From positions 1 through 64,000 of the forward strand of contig JBFFRY010000004.1 of assembly GCA_041572755.1 (NCBI GenBank): 64,000 nt of DNA, in the 5' to 3' direction. The translations under genes and the position numbers were made by a program. The notes under the pieces were generated by a model. That model had not been told where the DNA came from and did not search any database. It saw only the letters and a program-made list of their open reading frames with translations. Positions 6,754 to 14,958 of this stretch are shown here, piece after piece. Source of the DNA: JBFELU01 sp041572755 (lineage in GTDB: Bacteria; Actinomycetota; Acidimicrobiia; Spongiisociales; UBA11373). Each line of letters opens with the position of its first letter. Position 1 is the stretch's first letter.

Positions 6754-9648
6754 TCAGGAGCGGTAGAAGACCTCTTCGACGACGCGGCGGGCCCGCCGGG
6801 TCAGCCGGCGGTACTCCTCGCGGAGGGAGGTGCGGGGATGCCGCACATACCCGAGAGACCTGGCCAGGCGGGTGGTCTCCGCCGAATCGGTGGGCAGCGA
6901 GTCACGGGGCCGTCCGGCCTGGAGAAAGAGGCGGTTGCGGACCCGGGTGCAGAACCGGTAGGCGGCGGTCAGGTCGTGAGCGTGGCCCGTGTCGAGGATG
7001 CCGGCGTCGGCCAGCCGCCCGATCGTCGGGACGGTGGCTCCGCCCCGGACCGCCGGGAGGCGCCCGCCGTGCCTCAGTTGGAGGAGCTGGGCCGTCCACT
7101 CGACGTCCGCCATGCCTCCCCGACCCAGCTTCACGTGGAACTCGGGGTCCTCACCGGCGGGAATCCGTTCCCGCTCGACCCGCGCCTTCATGGCTCGGAC
7201 CGCCCTGACCCGGTCCGGTCCGAAGACGTCCCGGTACACGAACGGCTCGATCAGATCGAGGAACGCCTCGGCGAGACCGGCATCACCGGCGACCGGTCGG
7301 GCCCGAAGGAGCGACTGAAACTCCCATGTTTCGGCCCACCGTTCGTAGTAGGCCCCGTAGGACTCGAGGGATCGCGTCAGGGGCCCCCGCTTGCCTTCCG
7401 GCCGGAGACCGAGATCGACCGCCCACGCCAGGCCGCTCGACACGAGGCGGCCGGTGGCGGCGACGAAGTTCTCGGCCACCCGCAGCGCGGCGGTGGTGGC
7501 CTCCGGGTCGGAGCCCCCATGAATGATGAGGGCGTCGAGGTCGGAGGCGTAGTTGAGCTCGCCGCCGCCCCACTTGCCCATGGCGACGATCGCCATCGGC
7601 GGTGCGGCGACGCCGTGATCCAGTGCTGCATCGGTGGCGATGCCGAGAGCCGCCGTCGCCACGGCATCGGCGAGAGCGGTGAGGTCCTCACCCACCTCGG
7701 ATCCCGCCCCGACGAGGTCGCGTCCGGCGATCCACAGGAGGTGCTGCTGGACCATACGTTCCAGCGCCGCGATGCGGTCCTCAAACCCGGTGCGGGCCGT
7801 CACCAGGGTCAGTGACTCGTGGGTGAGGTCCTCTGTGGCGGGGAACGCCTGGAGGGCCTCGTCGTCGCCGAGCGTCGCCAGTGCAGGGGGGATTCGGTCC
7901 ACGAGCCGGCCCAGGAGTCGGCCGGTCCCCAGCAGGTTGCACAGTCGCTCGGCGGCAACCGGGTTGTCCCGCATCACCGAGATCAGCTCGGCGTTGTCGG
8001 GGGTCGTGGTCACCAGCAAACGCAGTTGGGCGAGACCGAGATCGGGATCGGGAGCCTCGGAGAGCCAGTCGAGCATGAGCGGCAGCATCTGTTGCATCAG
8101 ACGGCTCCGCCGCGACAGCCCATCGGTGAGGTCGGCGAAAGCGCGACGAGCGCCCTCGACGTCGAGGAAGCCGAGTGCCGAGAGTTGCCGGGCAGTGCCC
8201 TCCGGGGTGAGCCGGATCGCCGGTGAGTCGGCGAACGCCTCCAAGAGCGGGCGATAGAAGAGGCGCTCATGGATTCCTCGAACGGTGGCCCGACGCTGCA
8301 CCAGATCCCGGTCGAAACCGTCCAGAGCGGTTGCCTCCGGGGCGTCCCGATACCCCATGGTCTTGGCGAGGCGCTCCCGGGCGGGGACACCGTCGGGCAG
8401 TCGGTGGGTCTGCCGAAGGTCGTAGAGCTGGATGCGGTGTTCGGTGTCGCGCAGCCACCGGTAGGCGGCCCCCAGCTCGGCGGCGTCGGTGGGCCGCACG
8501 TAGCCGGCCTCGGCGAGTGCCGCCAGGGCATCGAGGGTGTTTGGCGAACGGACCCCGGGGTCGGAACGGCCGTGCACCAGCTGGAGCAGCTGCACTGCGA
8601 ACTCCGCATCGCGGATGCCGCCCACGCCGCGTTTGATCTCGACCGCCTGACCCGTTCTCTCGGCGATGGCCTCGGCCCGCACCTTCATGGAGCGCACCTC
8701 TCGCACGGCATCGGCTCCGAGCGTCTCGGGGAAGACGAACGGCTCGGCGGTCTCGATGAAGCTGCGGCCCAGATCGAGGTCGCCCGCAGCGGGCCGGGCC
8801 TTGAGCAAGGCTTGCAGCTCCCACGTCTCGGCCCAGCGCTCCCAGTAGGCACGGTACGACTCGAGGGTGCGCGCCAGCGGCCCGGAGCGCCCCTCGGGCC
8901 GCAGATCGGCGTCCACCCGGTAGGCGATGCCGGCATCGGTCGGTCCGGCGAGGCACGCCAGGAAGTTCTCGGCGACCCGCTGCGCGTAGCGACCGGCGCT
9001 CTCGTCGCCCGTTCCCGCCGGCTTGGCGTAGACGAATAGGACATCGATGTCGGAGGCGTAGTTGAGTTCTCTCCCGCCCCACTTGCCCATGGCGATGACG
9101 GACACCGGAATCTCGGGGAGGTCCGTGAAGCGGTCGTCGCTTCTCACCAGGCGGACGGCGAGGTGGAGAGCGGCGGCGGCAGCATCGTCGGCGGTGTCGC
9201 TCAGCAAGGCGCCGACGGCCGGCATGTCGTGGGTGCCTGTCAGATCCCCGATCGCGATGGCAGTCAGGGAGTCGGTCACCGTTCGGCGGATGCGGGTGAG
9301 TGCCTCGTCCGGATCGAGGCGATCGGGGAGCGGGGCCGTGGCCGGTAGCTCGCCGCGTGCTCCGGCGCGGACCGGTTCCGATCGGCCGACGGCGGCCACC
9401 GACAGGGCTCGGCTGGCTCCGGTGATCGCCACCAAGGCGTCGCCGAGAGCCGGCAGGTCGAGGGCTTCGGCGGCGAGGCCGGGGTCGGCATCCAGGATGG
9501 CGACGAGCCGGCTGAAGGTCGCCTCGGGATCGGGGCCGCGCAGGACCGAAGCGAGCAGCCGCTTCGCAGCCGGGTCATCGCCGAGCCACCCGTGGTGGCC
9601 GAGGCGCCGGCGCACGGTATCGCCGATCGGGAGGCGCGGTCCCGCCAT
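6754..9648 (-). CDS. glnE: Bifunctional glutamine synthetase adenylyltransferase/deadenylase
   Basis: A 964-residue two-domain enzyme that adds or removes AMP on glutamine synthetase in response to nitrogen status. Each half carries the GlnE nucleotidyltransferase core: MGKWGGRELNYASDIDVLFVY near residue 200 (deadenylation half) and MGKWGGGELNYASDLDALI near 695 (adenylation half). Both are followed by RGVGGIRDAEF/GRGGMADVEW motifs. Length is close to known GlnE proteins (about 950-1000). ATG 9648 begins MAGPRLPIGD; the frame stays open to 9966, but that extension would run through the divergent PabC-like gene and its promoter. No PII gene or glnA is visible nearby. Confidence 0.95.
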   Translation of the reverse strand: MAGPRLPIGDTVRRRLGHHGWLGDDPAAKRLLASVLRGPDPEATFSRLVAILDADPGLAAEALDLPALGDALVAITGASRALSVAAVGRSEPVRAGARGELPATAPLPDRLDPDEALTRIRRTVTDSLTAIAIGDLTGTHDMPAVGALLSDTADDAAAAALHLAVRLVRSDDRFTDLPEIPVSVIAMGKWGGRELNYASDIDVLFVYAKPAGTGDESAGRYAQRVAENFLACLAGPTDAGIAYRVDADLRPEGRSGPLARTLESYRAYWERWAETWELQALLKARPAAGDLDLGRSFIETAEPFVFPETLGADAVREVRSMKVRAEAIAERTGQAVEIKRGVGGIRDAEFAVQLLQLVHGRSDPGVRSPNTLDALAALAEAGYVRPTDAAELGAAYRWLRDTEHRIQLYDLRQTHRLPDGVPARERLAKTMGYRDAPEATALDGFDRDLVQRRATVRGIHERLFYRPLLEAFADSPAIRLTPEGTARQLSALGFLDVEGARRAFADLTDGLSRRSRLMQQMLPLMLDWLSEAPDPDLGLAQLRLLVTTTPDNAELISVMRDNPVAAERLCNLLGTGRLLGRLVDRIPPALATLGDDEALQAFPATEDLTHESLTLVTARTGFEDRIAALERMVQQHLLWIAGRDLVGAGSEVGEDLTALADAVATAALGIATDAALDHGVAAPPMAIVAMGKWGGGELNYASDLDALIIHGGSDPEATTAALRVAENFVAATGRLVSSGLAWAVDLGLRPEGKRGPLTRSLESYGAYYERWAETWEFQSLLRARPVAGDAGLAEAFLDLIEPFVYRDVFGPDRVRAVRAMKARVERERIPAGEDPEFHVKLGRGGMADVEWTAQLLQLRHGGRLPAVRGGATVPTIGRLADAGILDTGHAHDLTAAYRFCTRVRNRLFLQAGRPRDSLPTDSAETTRLARSLGYVRHPRTSLREEYRRLTRRARRVVEEVFYRS

Positions 9649-9688
9649 GGGGTCCAGAGTAGGGGGCCTCCCCGTCGCCGCCCGGCGG

Positions 9689-9694
9689 TAACCT
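9689..9694 (+). promoter_or_regulatory. Leaderless -10 box for the PabC-like gene
   Basis: TAACCT ends 6 nt before the GTG at 9701. Confidence 0.55.
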
Positions 9695-9700
9695 CGCGAG

Positions 9701-10525
9701 GTGCGAGTGATCATCGACGGTCGGGCGATGGAGGCCGAGGAGGCGGCGATCTCGGTCTTCGACTGGGGACTGCAACGCGGCTTCGGTTGCTTCGAGGTGA
9801 TCCGCTCATACGGCGGAAGCGCGTTTCGCGCCCCGGGCCATCTCGACCGGTTGGAGCGGAGCCTGGCAGCCCTGCACATTGAGCCGCCGCCCCGGGACGA
9901 CCTGGAGGGGTGGGTGGCGTCGGTGGCGGCGAGCGGGGGGGACTGTCTGGTTCGGGTGATGGTCACCGAGGGCGCCCGCGACGAGCTCTATCCGGCACCG
10001 TCGCGCACGGTGGTGCTGTGGGAGCCCGTCCCGAAGGTGCCTGACACGCTGCGGCTGCTGCCCACGGTGGCGCCATGGCACCCGGCGACGTCCTCGGTCG
10101 GCTTCCACGGTGTCAAGTGGCTTTCCTATGCGCCGAACATGGCCGCCACCGACCGGGCTCGGAGGGCCGGATTCGATGACGCCCTGTTGGTGTCCAGGGA
10201 TGGGAAGATTCTCGAAGGGCCCACCTTCACCATCGCATGGGTCCGTGGGGGGGCGATCGAGACCCCGGCGCTGGAACTGGGCATCCTCGCTTCGATCACC
10301 CGCCAGGTGCTCTGCGAGACCGCGGAGGAGCTCGGCATCCCCCTGCGATCCGGCGTCTACGACCTGTCTCGCGCCGAGGGAGCCGATGAGGTGCTGGCGC
10401 TGTCCACGGTCAAGGAGGTCACACCGGTGACCCGCCTCGCCGATCGGGACGTCCCCACCGGCCCCGTGGCAGGGCGTCTGCTGGAGGCGCATCGAGCGAT
10501 GGTCGCACGGGAACTCGGCGGTTGA
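9701..10525 (+). CDS. pabC: Class IV aminotransferase, PabC-like aminodeoxychorismate lyase
   Basis: A 274-residue fold-type IV PLP enzyme. The N-terminus has SVFDWGLQRGFGCFEVIR, the substrate-side Arg/Phe region. The PLP lysine is K139 in HGVKWLSYAPN, and E172 in GKILEGPTFTI is the conserved PLP-contacting glutamate. Members are aminodeoxychorismate lyases (folate: 4-amino-4-deoxychorismate to p-aminobenzoate plus pyruvate) or branched-chain/D-amino-acid aminotransferases. The short length and the GFGCFEVIRSY start favour the lyase. It is transcribed divergently from glnE and overlaps the next gene by 4 bp. No pabA/pabB is in view, so the assignment is moderate. Confidence 0.75.
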   Translation: MRVIIDGRAMEAEEAAISVFDWGLQRGFGCFEVIRSYGGSAFRAPGHLDRLERSLAALHIEPPPRDDLEGWVASVAASGGDCLVRVMVTEGARDELYPAPSRTVVLWEPVPKVPDTLRLLPTVAPWHPATSSVGFHGVKWLSYAPNMAATDRARRAGFDDALLVSRDGKILEGPTFTIAWVRGGAIETPALELGILASITRQVLCETAEELGIPLRSGVYDLSRAEGADEVLALSTVKEVTPVTRLADRDVPTGPVAGRLLEAHRAMVARELGG

Positions 10526-10950
10526 GCGCCGCCATGCTCGGCCTGCTGGCAGCCCTGGACGGGATCTACGAACGGGTCGTGGCAGACCCCGGCGCCGTTC
10601 GCGACGCCGATCTGTTGTCGTGGGCCAGTGAGGCGACGTCGGTTCTCGAGCCTCCCGTGGACCGCCGCGTCGCCCGCGAGGTCCGCCGGGTGATCCGCCT
10701 CGCCCGGCGTTTGGCCGCCTTCTGGTCCGATCGACCGCCGCCCGACGATTGGCGGAGTGCCGTCGACGAGGCCCTCGGGAGCCGGGGCTGGCAGCCCACC
10801 CTCGATCTGGCCCGTTTGGCGCTCGACGAGGAGCCCAGCCCGGAGCTCTTCGAGGAGGTCCGTTTCCGGTTTGCCGTCGTCCACTTTCGGCCGTGGATGG
10901 AGGGCGTCGACTACGACGACTACCTGGCCGGGCGTCGCGCCGAGTCCTGA
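10522..10950 (+). CDS. Hypothetical protein downstream of the PabC-like gene
   Basis: 142 residues, acidic and mostly helical (VDRRVAREVRRVIRLARRLAAFW, then DWRSAVDEALGSRGWQPTL), with an aromatic C-terminus (FAVVHFRPWMEGVDYDDYL). I do not recognise a family. The TTG start overlaps the preceding TGA (TTGA), which indicates translational coupling; ATG at 10534 is an alternative. There is no signal peptide or membrane segment. It ends 12 bp before the convergent mgtE stop. Confidence 0.6.
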   Translation: MSAAMLGLLAALDGIYERVVADPGAVRDADLLSWASEATSVLEPPVDRRVAREVRRVIRLARRLAAFWSDRPPPDDWRSAVDEALGSRGWQPTLDLARLALDEEPSPELFEEVRFRFAVVHFRPWMEGVDYDDYLAGRRAES

Positions 10951-10962
10951 GGCCGAGCCCCG

Positions 10963-12339
10963 TCAGAGCAGCAGCGTGGCGATCCCGAGGAATCCGGCGA
11001 AGCCCATGAGATCGGTGATCAGCGTCAAGAAGATGTTGGAGGCGAGGGCCGGGTCCTGACCCAATCGATCCAGCACGATGGGGATTCCGGTCCCCGAGAG
11101 GTTGGCGATGGTCATGTTGATCAACGCGGCGATGCCGATCACGACCCCGATCTTCATCCGGCCGGTGAGCGTGGCCGCAATCGCTCCCGAGAGTGCACCG
11201 ATGGCCAGCCCGTTGAAGAAGCCGACCGCGACCTCCCGGAGGACCACCCGTCTCAGCAGATGGCTGGGGATCGTCTCCACGGCCATGGCTCTGATGATCA
11301 CCGCCTGGGCCTGGGCGCCGCCGTTGCCGCCGACGAGGGCGACGACGGGCATGTAGGCGGCCAAGACGGCAACACGGTCGATGATCGGCTCGAAGCGGCT
11401 CACCGCCGCCGCCACCAGGAACGCCAGGCCGAGGTTGAGGGCGATCCAGGGGAGCCGGAGGCGGATCGACCGGCGCACCGGGGTGTACAGGGTCTCCTCG
11501 ATGCCGGCACCGACCATCGCTGCGATGTCCTCGGTGGCCTCTCGCTGCACGGCTTCGATCACGTCGTCGACGGCAACCAGGCCCAACAGGACCCCGCGAC
11601 GGTCGATCACGGGCAAGCCGAAGAAGCCGTAGCGCCGGATGATCTCGGCGACCTCTTCCCGATCCGTCTCGGGGCGGACCGCCACCGGGTTGGGGACCAT
11701 GACCTCGTCGAGAGCCCTGCCGGGCCGGGCAAACACCAGCTCCCGGAAGGAGACGACCCCGACGAGGCGGTGGCTGTGGTCGACCACGTAGACGTAGGAC
11801 AGATCTTCGAGGGTCTCATGGAGGCGCCGCAGCGCTTCGATCGCCTCGCCGGAGGTGATCCCACTCGGCAGAGTGGCGGCCTCCTGCTTCATCAGCCCCC
11901 CTGCCGAGTCCGGGGGGAACGCCAGGAGGGAGAGAATCCGATCCTCGTGATCGTCGGGAATCGCGGCCAGCACCTCGGCCCTGCTCGCCGGATCGAGATG
12001 CTCGATGACGTCGGCCGCCTCGTCGGCCGGCATCTCCGCCAGCAGAACCGCCGCCTCGGTGGCGTCCAACTCCTCGAGGACGTCGGCGGCGGCCTCGTCG
12101 TGCATCTCCTCGAGGACGTCGGCGGCGTTCCCGGGCTCGAGCTCCGAGATCAGGTCGGCGGCCGCCTCTTCGTCGAGGGCCTCGAGGATGTCGGCGGCAT
12201 CGTGGGGATCGGCCTGGGCCAGAGAGTCCCACTCTTCGTGGTGGGTGTCGAGGTACTCCTCGGCGTCCTCGGGGTGGCGCCGAGCCAGCTCCCGCAAGGC
12301 GAGGGCAAGTTCCCGAGGTCGGAGGAGACGTAGCCGCAT
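10963..12339 (-). CDS. mgtE: MgtE magnesium transporter
   Basis: A 458-residue Mg2+ channel/transporter. Domains in order: the acidic MgtE N domain of repeated helices (HDAADILEALDEEAAADLI, EPGNAADVLEEMHDEAAADV, to about residue 130), two CBS domains (about 135-260; SYVYVVDHSHRLVGVVSF and GFFGLPVIDRRGVLLGLV), a plug helix and five membrane helices (275-458) with the pore signature PVVALVGGNGGAQAQAV. The cytosolic domains gate the pore by sensing Mg2+. ATG 12339 is followed directly by the family N-terminus; there is no clear Shine-Dalgarno. The 190 bp upstream hold four GC-rich hairpins, but I see no M-box core. Confidence 0.93.
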   Translation of the reverse strand: MRLRLLRPRELALALRELARRHPEDAEEYLDTHHEEWDSLAQADPHDAADILEALDEEAAADLISELEPGNAADVLEEMHDEAAADVLEELDATEAAVLLAEMPADEAADVIEHLDPASRAEVLAAIPDDHEDRILSLLAFPPDSAGGLMKQEAATLPSGITSGEAIEALRRLHETLEDLSYVYVVDHSHRLVGVVSFRELVFARPGRALDEVMVPNPVAVRPETDREEVAEIIRRYGFFGLPVIDRRGVLLGLVAVDDVIEAVQREATEDIAAMVGAGIEETLYTPVRRSIRLRLPWIALNLGLAFLVAAAVSRFEPIIDRVAVLAAYMPVVALVGGNGGAQAQAVIIRAMAVETIPSHLLRRVVLREVAVGFFNGLAIGALSGAIAATLTGRMKIGVVIGIAALINMTIANLSGTGIPIVLDRLGQDPALASNIFLTLITDLMGFAGFLGIATLLL

Positions 12340-12382
12340 GGTGTGGGAATTATCGCAGCGTGGAGGCGTGGGCCCTCCGAAG

Positions 12383-12513
12383 ATCGGCCCGCATCCGAAG
12401 CTGCGGGCCGATCCCGGTGGGTGTGCAGGCCCCCTAGGGGGGCGAGGGGACCTGCGGGTGGGGCGCCCCGAAGGGCGCCGAGGCCGAGATGCTAGCCGGT
12501 CGACGCCGGTAGC
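12383..12513 (-). other. Cluster of four GC-rich hairpins upstream of mgtE
   Basis: Stems: ATCGGCCCGCA/TGCGGGCCGAT (12383-12412, 11 bp, 8-nt loop); GCAGG/CCTGC around CCCCCTAGGGGG (12425-12455); GGCGCCC/GGGCGCC with a CGAA loop (12462-12479); GCTA-CCGG/CCGG-TAGC with one bulged G (12491-12513). The last one follows the acyl-CoA dehydrogenase stop and may terminate that transcript. The rest could be termination, decay-blocking or leader structures for mgtE. Confidence 0.5.
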
Positions 12514-12529
12514 CAAACCGCTGGGCGAT

Positions 12530-13768
12530 TCAACCGTTCTTCGGTACCTCGCGGAAGGGCAGGTCGCGATCGATGCGGGGTTCCCCGGGCAGGTCGAGAA
12601 CCCGTTCCCCAATGATGTTCCGCATGATCTCGTCGCTGCCACCGGCCACCCGCATCCCCGGGTAGCCGAGGAACGCCGTCTCCCACTGCCCGAGCGCGTC
12701 GTCCCCGGCGAGCATGCCGAAGGGACCCTGAGCGTCGACGCCGAACGTCGCCACTCGCTCCAGGAGGTCGGTCAGTGCAAGTTTGGCGATCGATCCCTCT
12801 GCAGTGGGGATCTCCCCCTTGGTGAGGGCGGAGATGATTCGTTCCGAGTGGTAGCTGAGGACCCGAGCTCTAATGACGATCTGGGCCAGTCGGTCGCGCA
12901 CCGTCTCGTCGGCGACCGGATCGACGCCGGTCCGATCGGCGATCGACGCCACCAGGCGCTCCACCGCAGCCGATCCCGATCCTCCGGCGATACCGCCGAG
13001 AGCCCCAATGGAGGTTCTCTCGTTCATCAGGGTGGTGATGGCCACGGACCAGCCCATTCCCGTCGCCCCGATCAACCCGTCTGCGGGGACCCGGGCGTCG
13101 GTGAGGAAGACCTCGGTGAAGTTGGCGCCGCCCGTCATCTGGCGGAGGGGTCGGGCCTCGACCCCGTCCTGCTCCATGTCTATCACGAAGTAGGTGAGCC
13201 CCTTGTGCTTGGGCACATCGGGGTCACTGCGCGCCAGCAGCATGCCCCACTTCGAGTAGTGGGCTCCGCTGGTCCACACCTTTTGGCCGTTGACCACCCA
13301 TTCGTCGCCGTCGGGCACGGCCCTCGTCTGCACGGCGGCGACGTCGGAACCGGCGTTCGGCTCCGAGAACATCTGGCACCAGATCTCCTGTCCGCGCAAC
13401 ATCGGTCGGAGCCATCGCTCCTTTTGCTCCGGCGTTCCCCAGGTGAGGACCGTCGGCCCGCCCATGCCGAGACCGATGGAGAAGATCTCGGTGGGGAGGT
13501 CGTAGCGCGCCGACTCCTGACTCCAAACGATCTGGTGCACCTGGCTGAGGCCGCGCCCGCCGTATTCCTCGGGCCAAGTGATCCCGGCCCACCCGGCGTC
13601 GAAGAGCCGACGCTGCCACGCCTTGGCCTCGGCCACGAACGCCGCCTCATCGGAGTGCTCGGTGAAGAGGGCCGCCGGGTTCTCGTCACCCGATCGCAAG
13701 GTGGCGTTGGCTTTCAGCCACGTCCTGACTTCCGTCCGGAAAGCCTCGATGTCGCCCGCTGTGGTCAC
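12530..13768 (-). CDS. Acyl-CoA dehydrogenase
   Basis: A 412-residue FAD enzyme introducing an alpha-beta double bond into an acyl-CoA. Visible: N-terminal helical domain ending with GWAGITWPEEYGGRG (about 60-75), central strand domain with QMFSEPNAGSDVAAVQTRA and VVNGQKVWTSGAHYSKW, and C-terminal helical domain ending AGGSDEIMRNIIGERVLDLP. This form resembles the large-substrate (steroid side chain or long-chain) dehydrogenases frequent in actinobacteria. GTG 13768 is preceded by GGGAGG; a TACGAT -10 box lies on the minus strand at 13784-13789. It is divergent from selD with a shared 72-bp promoter region. Confidence 0.9.
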   Translation of the reverse strand: MTTAGDIEAFRTEVRTWLKANATLRSGDENPAALFTEHSDEAAFVAEAKAWQRRLFDAGWAGITWPEEYGGRGLSQVHQIVWSQESARYDLPTEIFSIGLGMGGPTVLTWGTPEQKERWLRPMLRGQEIWCQMFSEPNAGSDVAAVQTRAVPDGDEWVVNGQKVWTSGAHYSKWGMLLARSDPDVPKHKGLTYFVIDMEQDGVEARPLRQMTGGANFTEVFLTDARVPADGLIGATGMGWSVAITTLMNERTSIGALGGIAGGSGSAAVERLVASIADRTGVDPVADETVRDRLAQIVIRARVLSYHSERIISALTKGEIPTAEGSIAKLALTDLLERVATFGVDAQGPFGMLAGDDALGQWETAFLGYPGMRVAGGSDEIMRNIIGERVLDLPGEPRIDRDLPFREVPKNG

Positions 13769-13802
13769 ATGTCCTCCCGCCGGGATCGTACCCGGCGGCC
13801 GG

Positions 13803-13837
13803 TAACCTCGGGCCGTCGGACTCGGGAGGGAGGTGAT
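13803..13837 (+). promoter_or_regulatory. selD -10 box and strong Shine-Dalgarno
   Basis: TAACCT at 13803-13808 is a TANNNT -10. GGAGGTGAT at 13829-13837 is a full-strength anti-SD match three bases before GTG 13841, which fixes the selD start upstream of the UGA codon. Confidence 0.7.
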
Positions 13838-13840
13838 GCC

Positions 13841-14881
13841 GTGACGTTCCGCCTCACTGCGTACTCGCACGGGGCCGGGTGAGCGTGCAAGCTCGCCCCC
13901 GGTGAGTTGGCGCAGGTCCTGCGCCGCCTGCAAAACCGAGGTCCGATTCATCACCCCGATCTGCTGGTCGGCATCGAGGGTTCGGACGACGCCGCGGTGT
14001 ACCGCTTGGGTGACGATCTCGCCCTGGTCCAATCTGTGGACTTCTTCACCCCGATCGTCGACGACGCCTTCGCCTGGGGGCGGATCGCGGCGGCCAATGC
14101 CCTCTCGGACCTCTACGCCATGGGGGCGAGACCGCTCACGGCGCTGCAACTGGTGGGCTGGCCGCGCGACGACCTCCCGTTCGACTTGCTCGGCGACGTC
14201 GTCGAGGGCGGCGCCGCGGTGATGGAGGAAGCCGGCTGCCTGCTGGTCGGGGGCCACTCGATCGACGACAGGGAGCCCAAGTACGGCTTTGCGGTGACCG
14301 GGATCGCCCGGCCGGAGGAGATCACGACCAACCGGGGAGCGTTACCCGGCGATGCTCTCGTGCTGACCAAGCCGCTCGGAACAGGCCTGATCGCCACCGG
14401 GATCAAGCAAGACGCAGTTGACGCCAGCGTTGCGGATGGCGCGATCGCCTTGATGGCGAGCCTCAATGCAGGCGCAGCCCGCGCCGTTCGTAGCGTCGGG
14501 GTGTCGGCGGTCACCGACGTGACCGGCTTCGGTCTCCTGGGCCATCTTGGAGAGATGCTCGCCGGAGGGGTGGGAGCCGAGCTCGATGCCGGTGCCGTGC
14601 CGCTCCTCTCCGGCGCTCTGGAGATGGCCGCCTCCGGAGTCGTTCCCGGGGGCACCGAGCGGAATCTGGAACATGCTGCCGGGTTCACCGACTTTTCGGA
14701 CACCGCCGAACCGATCCGGATCGTGCTTGCCGATGCGCAGACGAGCGGCGGCCTGCTGATCGCCGTCGCCCCCGATCGGGTCGGGGAGCTGAGGGATGCG
14801 CTGCGCGCCGAGCAGGCGCCGGCCGCCGCCGTGATCGGGCGGATCGTGGATGGGCCGAGCCGGGTGACCGTGCACGGCTGA
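13841..14881 (+). CDS. selD: Selenophosphate synthase, itself a selenoprotein (in-frame UGA at 13880)
   Basis: Makes selenophosphate from selenide and ATP, the selenium donor for selenocysteine tRNA. Reading from GTG 13841 gives FRLTAYSHGAG, then TGA (13880-13882), then ACKLAPGEL. This matches the SelD active-site segment (LTxYSHGAG-C/U-x-CK), so residue 14 is selenocysteine and K17 the catalytic lysine. Including Sec, the protein is 346 residues, the normal length. AIRS-type N-domain (GSDDAAVYRLGDDLALVQSVD, NALSDLYAMGARPLTAL, VGGHSIDDREPKYG) and C-domain (TDVTGFGLLGHL, TSGGLLIAV) are complete. Standard callers would truncate it to TTG 13907. A SECIS-like hairpin follows the UGA. A hairpin lies after the stop. 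Confidence 0.95.
13909..13925 (+). promoter_or_regulatory. Candidate bacterial SECIS hairpin in selD
   Basis: GGCGCAG (13909-13915) pairs perfectly with CTGCGCC (13919-13925) around GTC. The tip reads GCAGGUCCUGC, close to the GCAGGUCUGC tip of the E. coli fdhF SECIS. The GGU begins 32 nt after the UGA, inside the spacing known for bacterial elements. A second, weaker stem (13890-13908, loop CCC) sits between it and the UGA. Confidence 0.75.
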
Positions 14882-14904
14882 GTGATCGCGAGTTCGCCCG
14901 TGGC

Positions 14905-14921
14905 GGTTCCTTTCGGGAACC
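14905..14921. terminator. Hairpin between convergent selD and the DsrE-like gene
   Basis: GGTTCC/GGAACC with a TTTCG loop, followed on the plus strand by CCTTTGT. It lies 24 bp after the selD stop. Confidence 0.55.
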
Positions 14922-14922
14922 C

Positions 14923-14958
14923 CTTTGTCAGGTGAACAGCTTTGTCAGGTGAACAGCT
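14923..14958. repeat. 17-bp tandem duplication across the DsrE-like stop codon
   Basis: Two perfect copies of ctttgtcaggtgaacag lie head to tail (14923-14939 and 14940-14956) with two further matching bases. The stop codon of the DsrE-like gene (14945-14947) is inside one copy. Confidence 0.85.

Noticed and set aside
9649..9966. N-terminal extension of glnE
   Set aside because: It runs through the divergent PabC-like gene and its promoter and has no GlnE similarity.
12383..12513. M-box Mg2+ riboswitch upstream of mgtE
   Set aside because: The conserved M-box core GGTGAGGCTCC is absent in the minus strand of this region.
13907..14881. Shorter selD starting at TTG 13907
   Set aside because: It drops the catalytic Cys/Sec segment and has no ribosome site; the upstream GTG with a strong Shine-Dalgarno and the UGA at the active site explain the region better.
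14905..14921. tRNA T-arm-like sequence GGTTCC...GGAACC
   Set aside because: No acceptor stem, D arm or anticodon arm is found around it; it is a simple hairpin.
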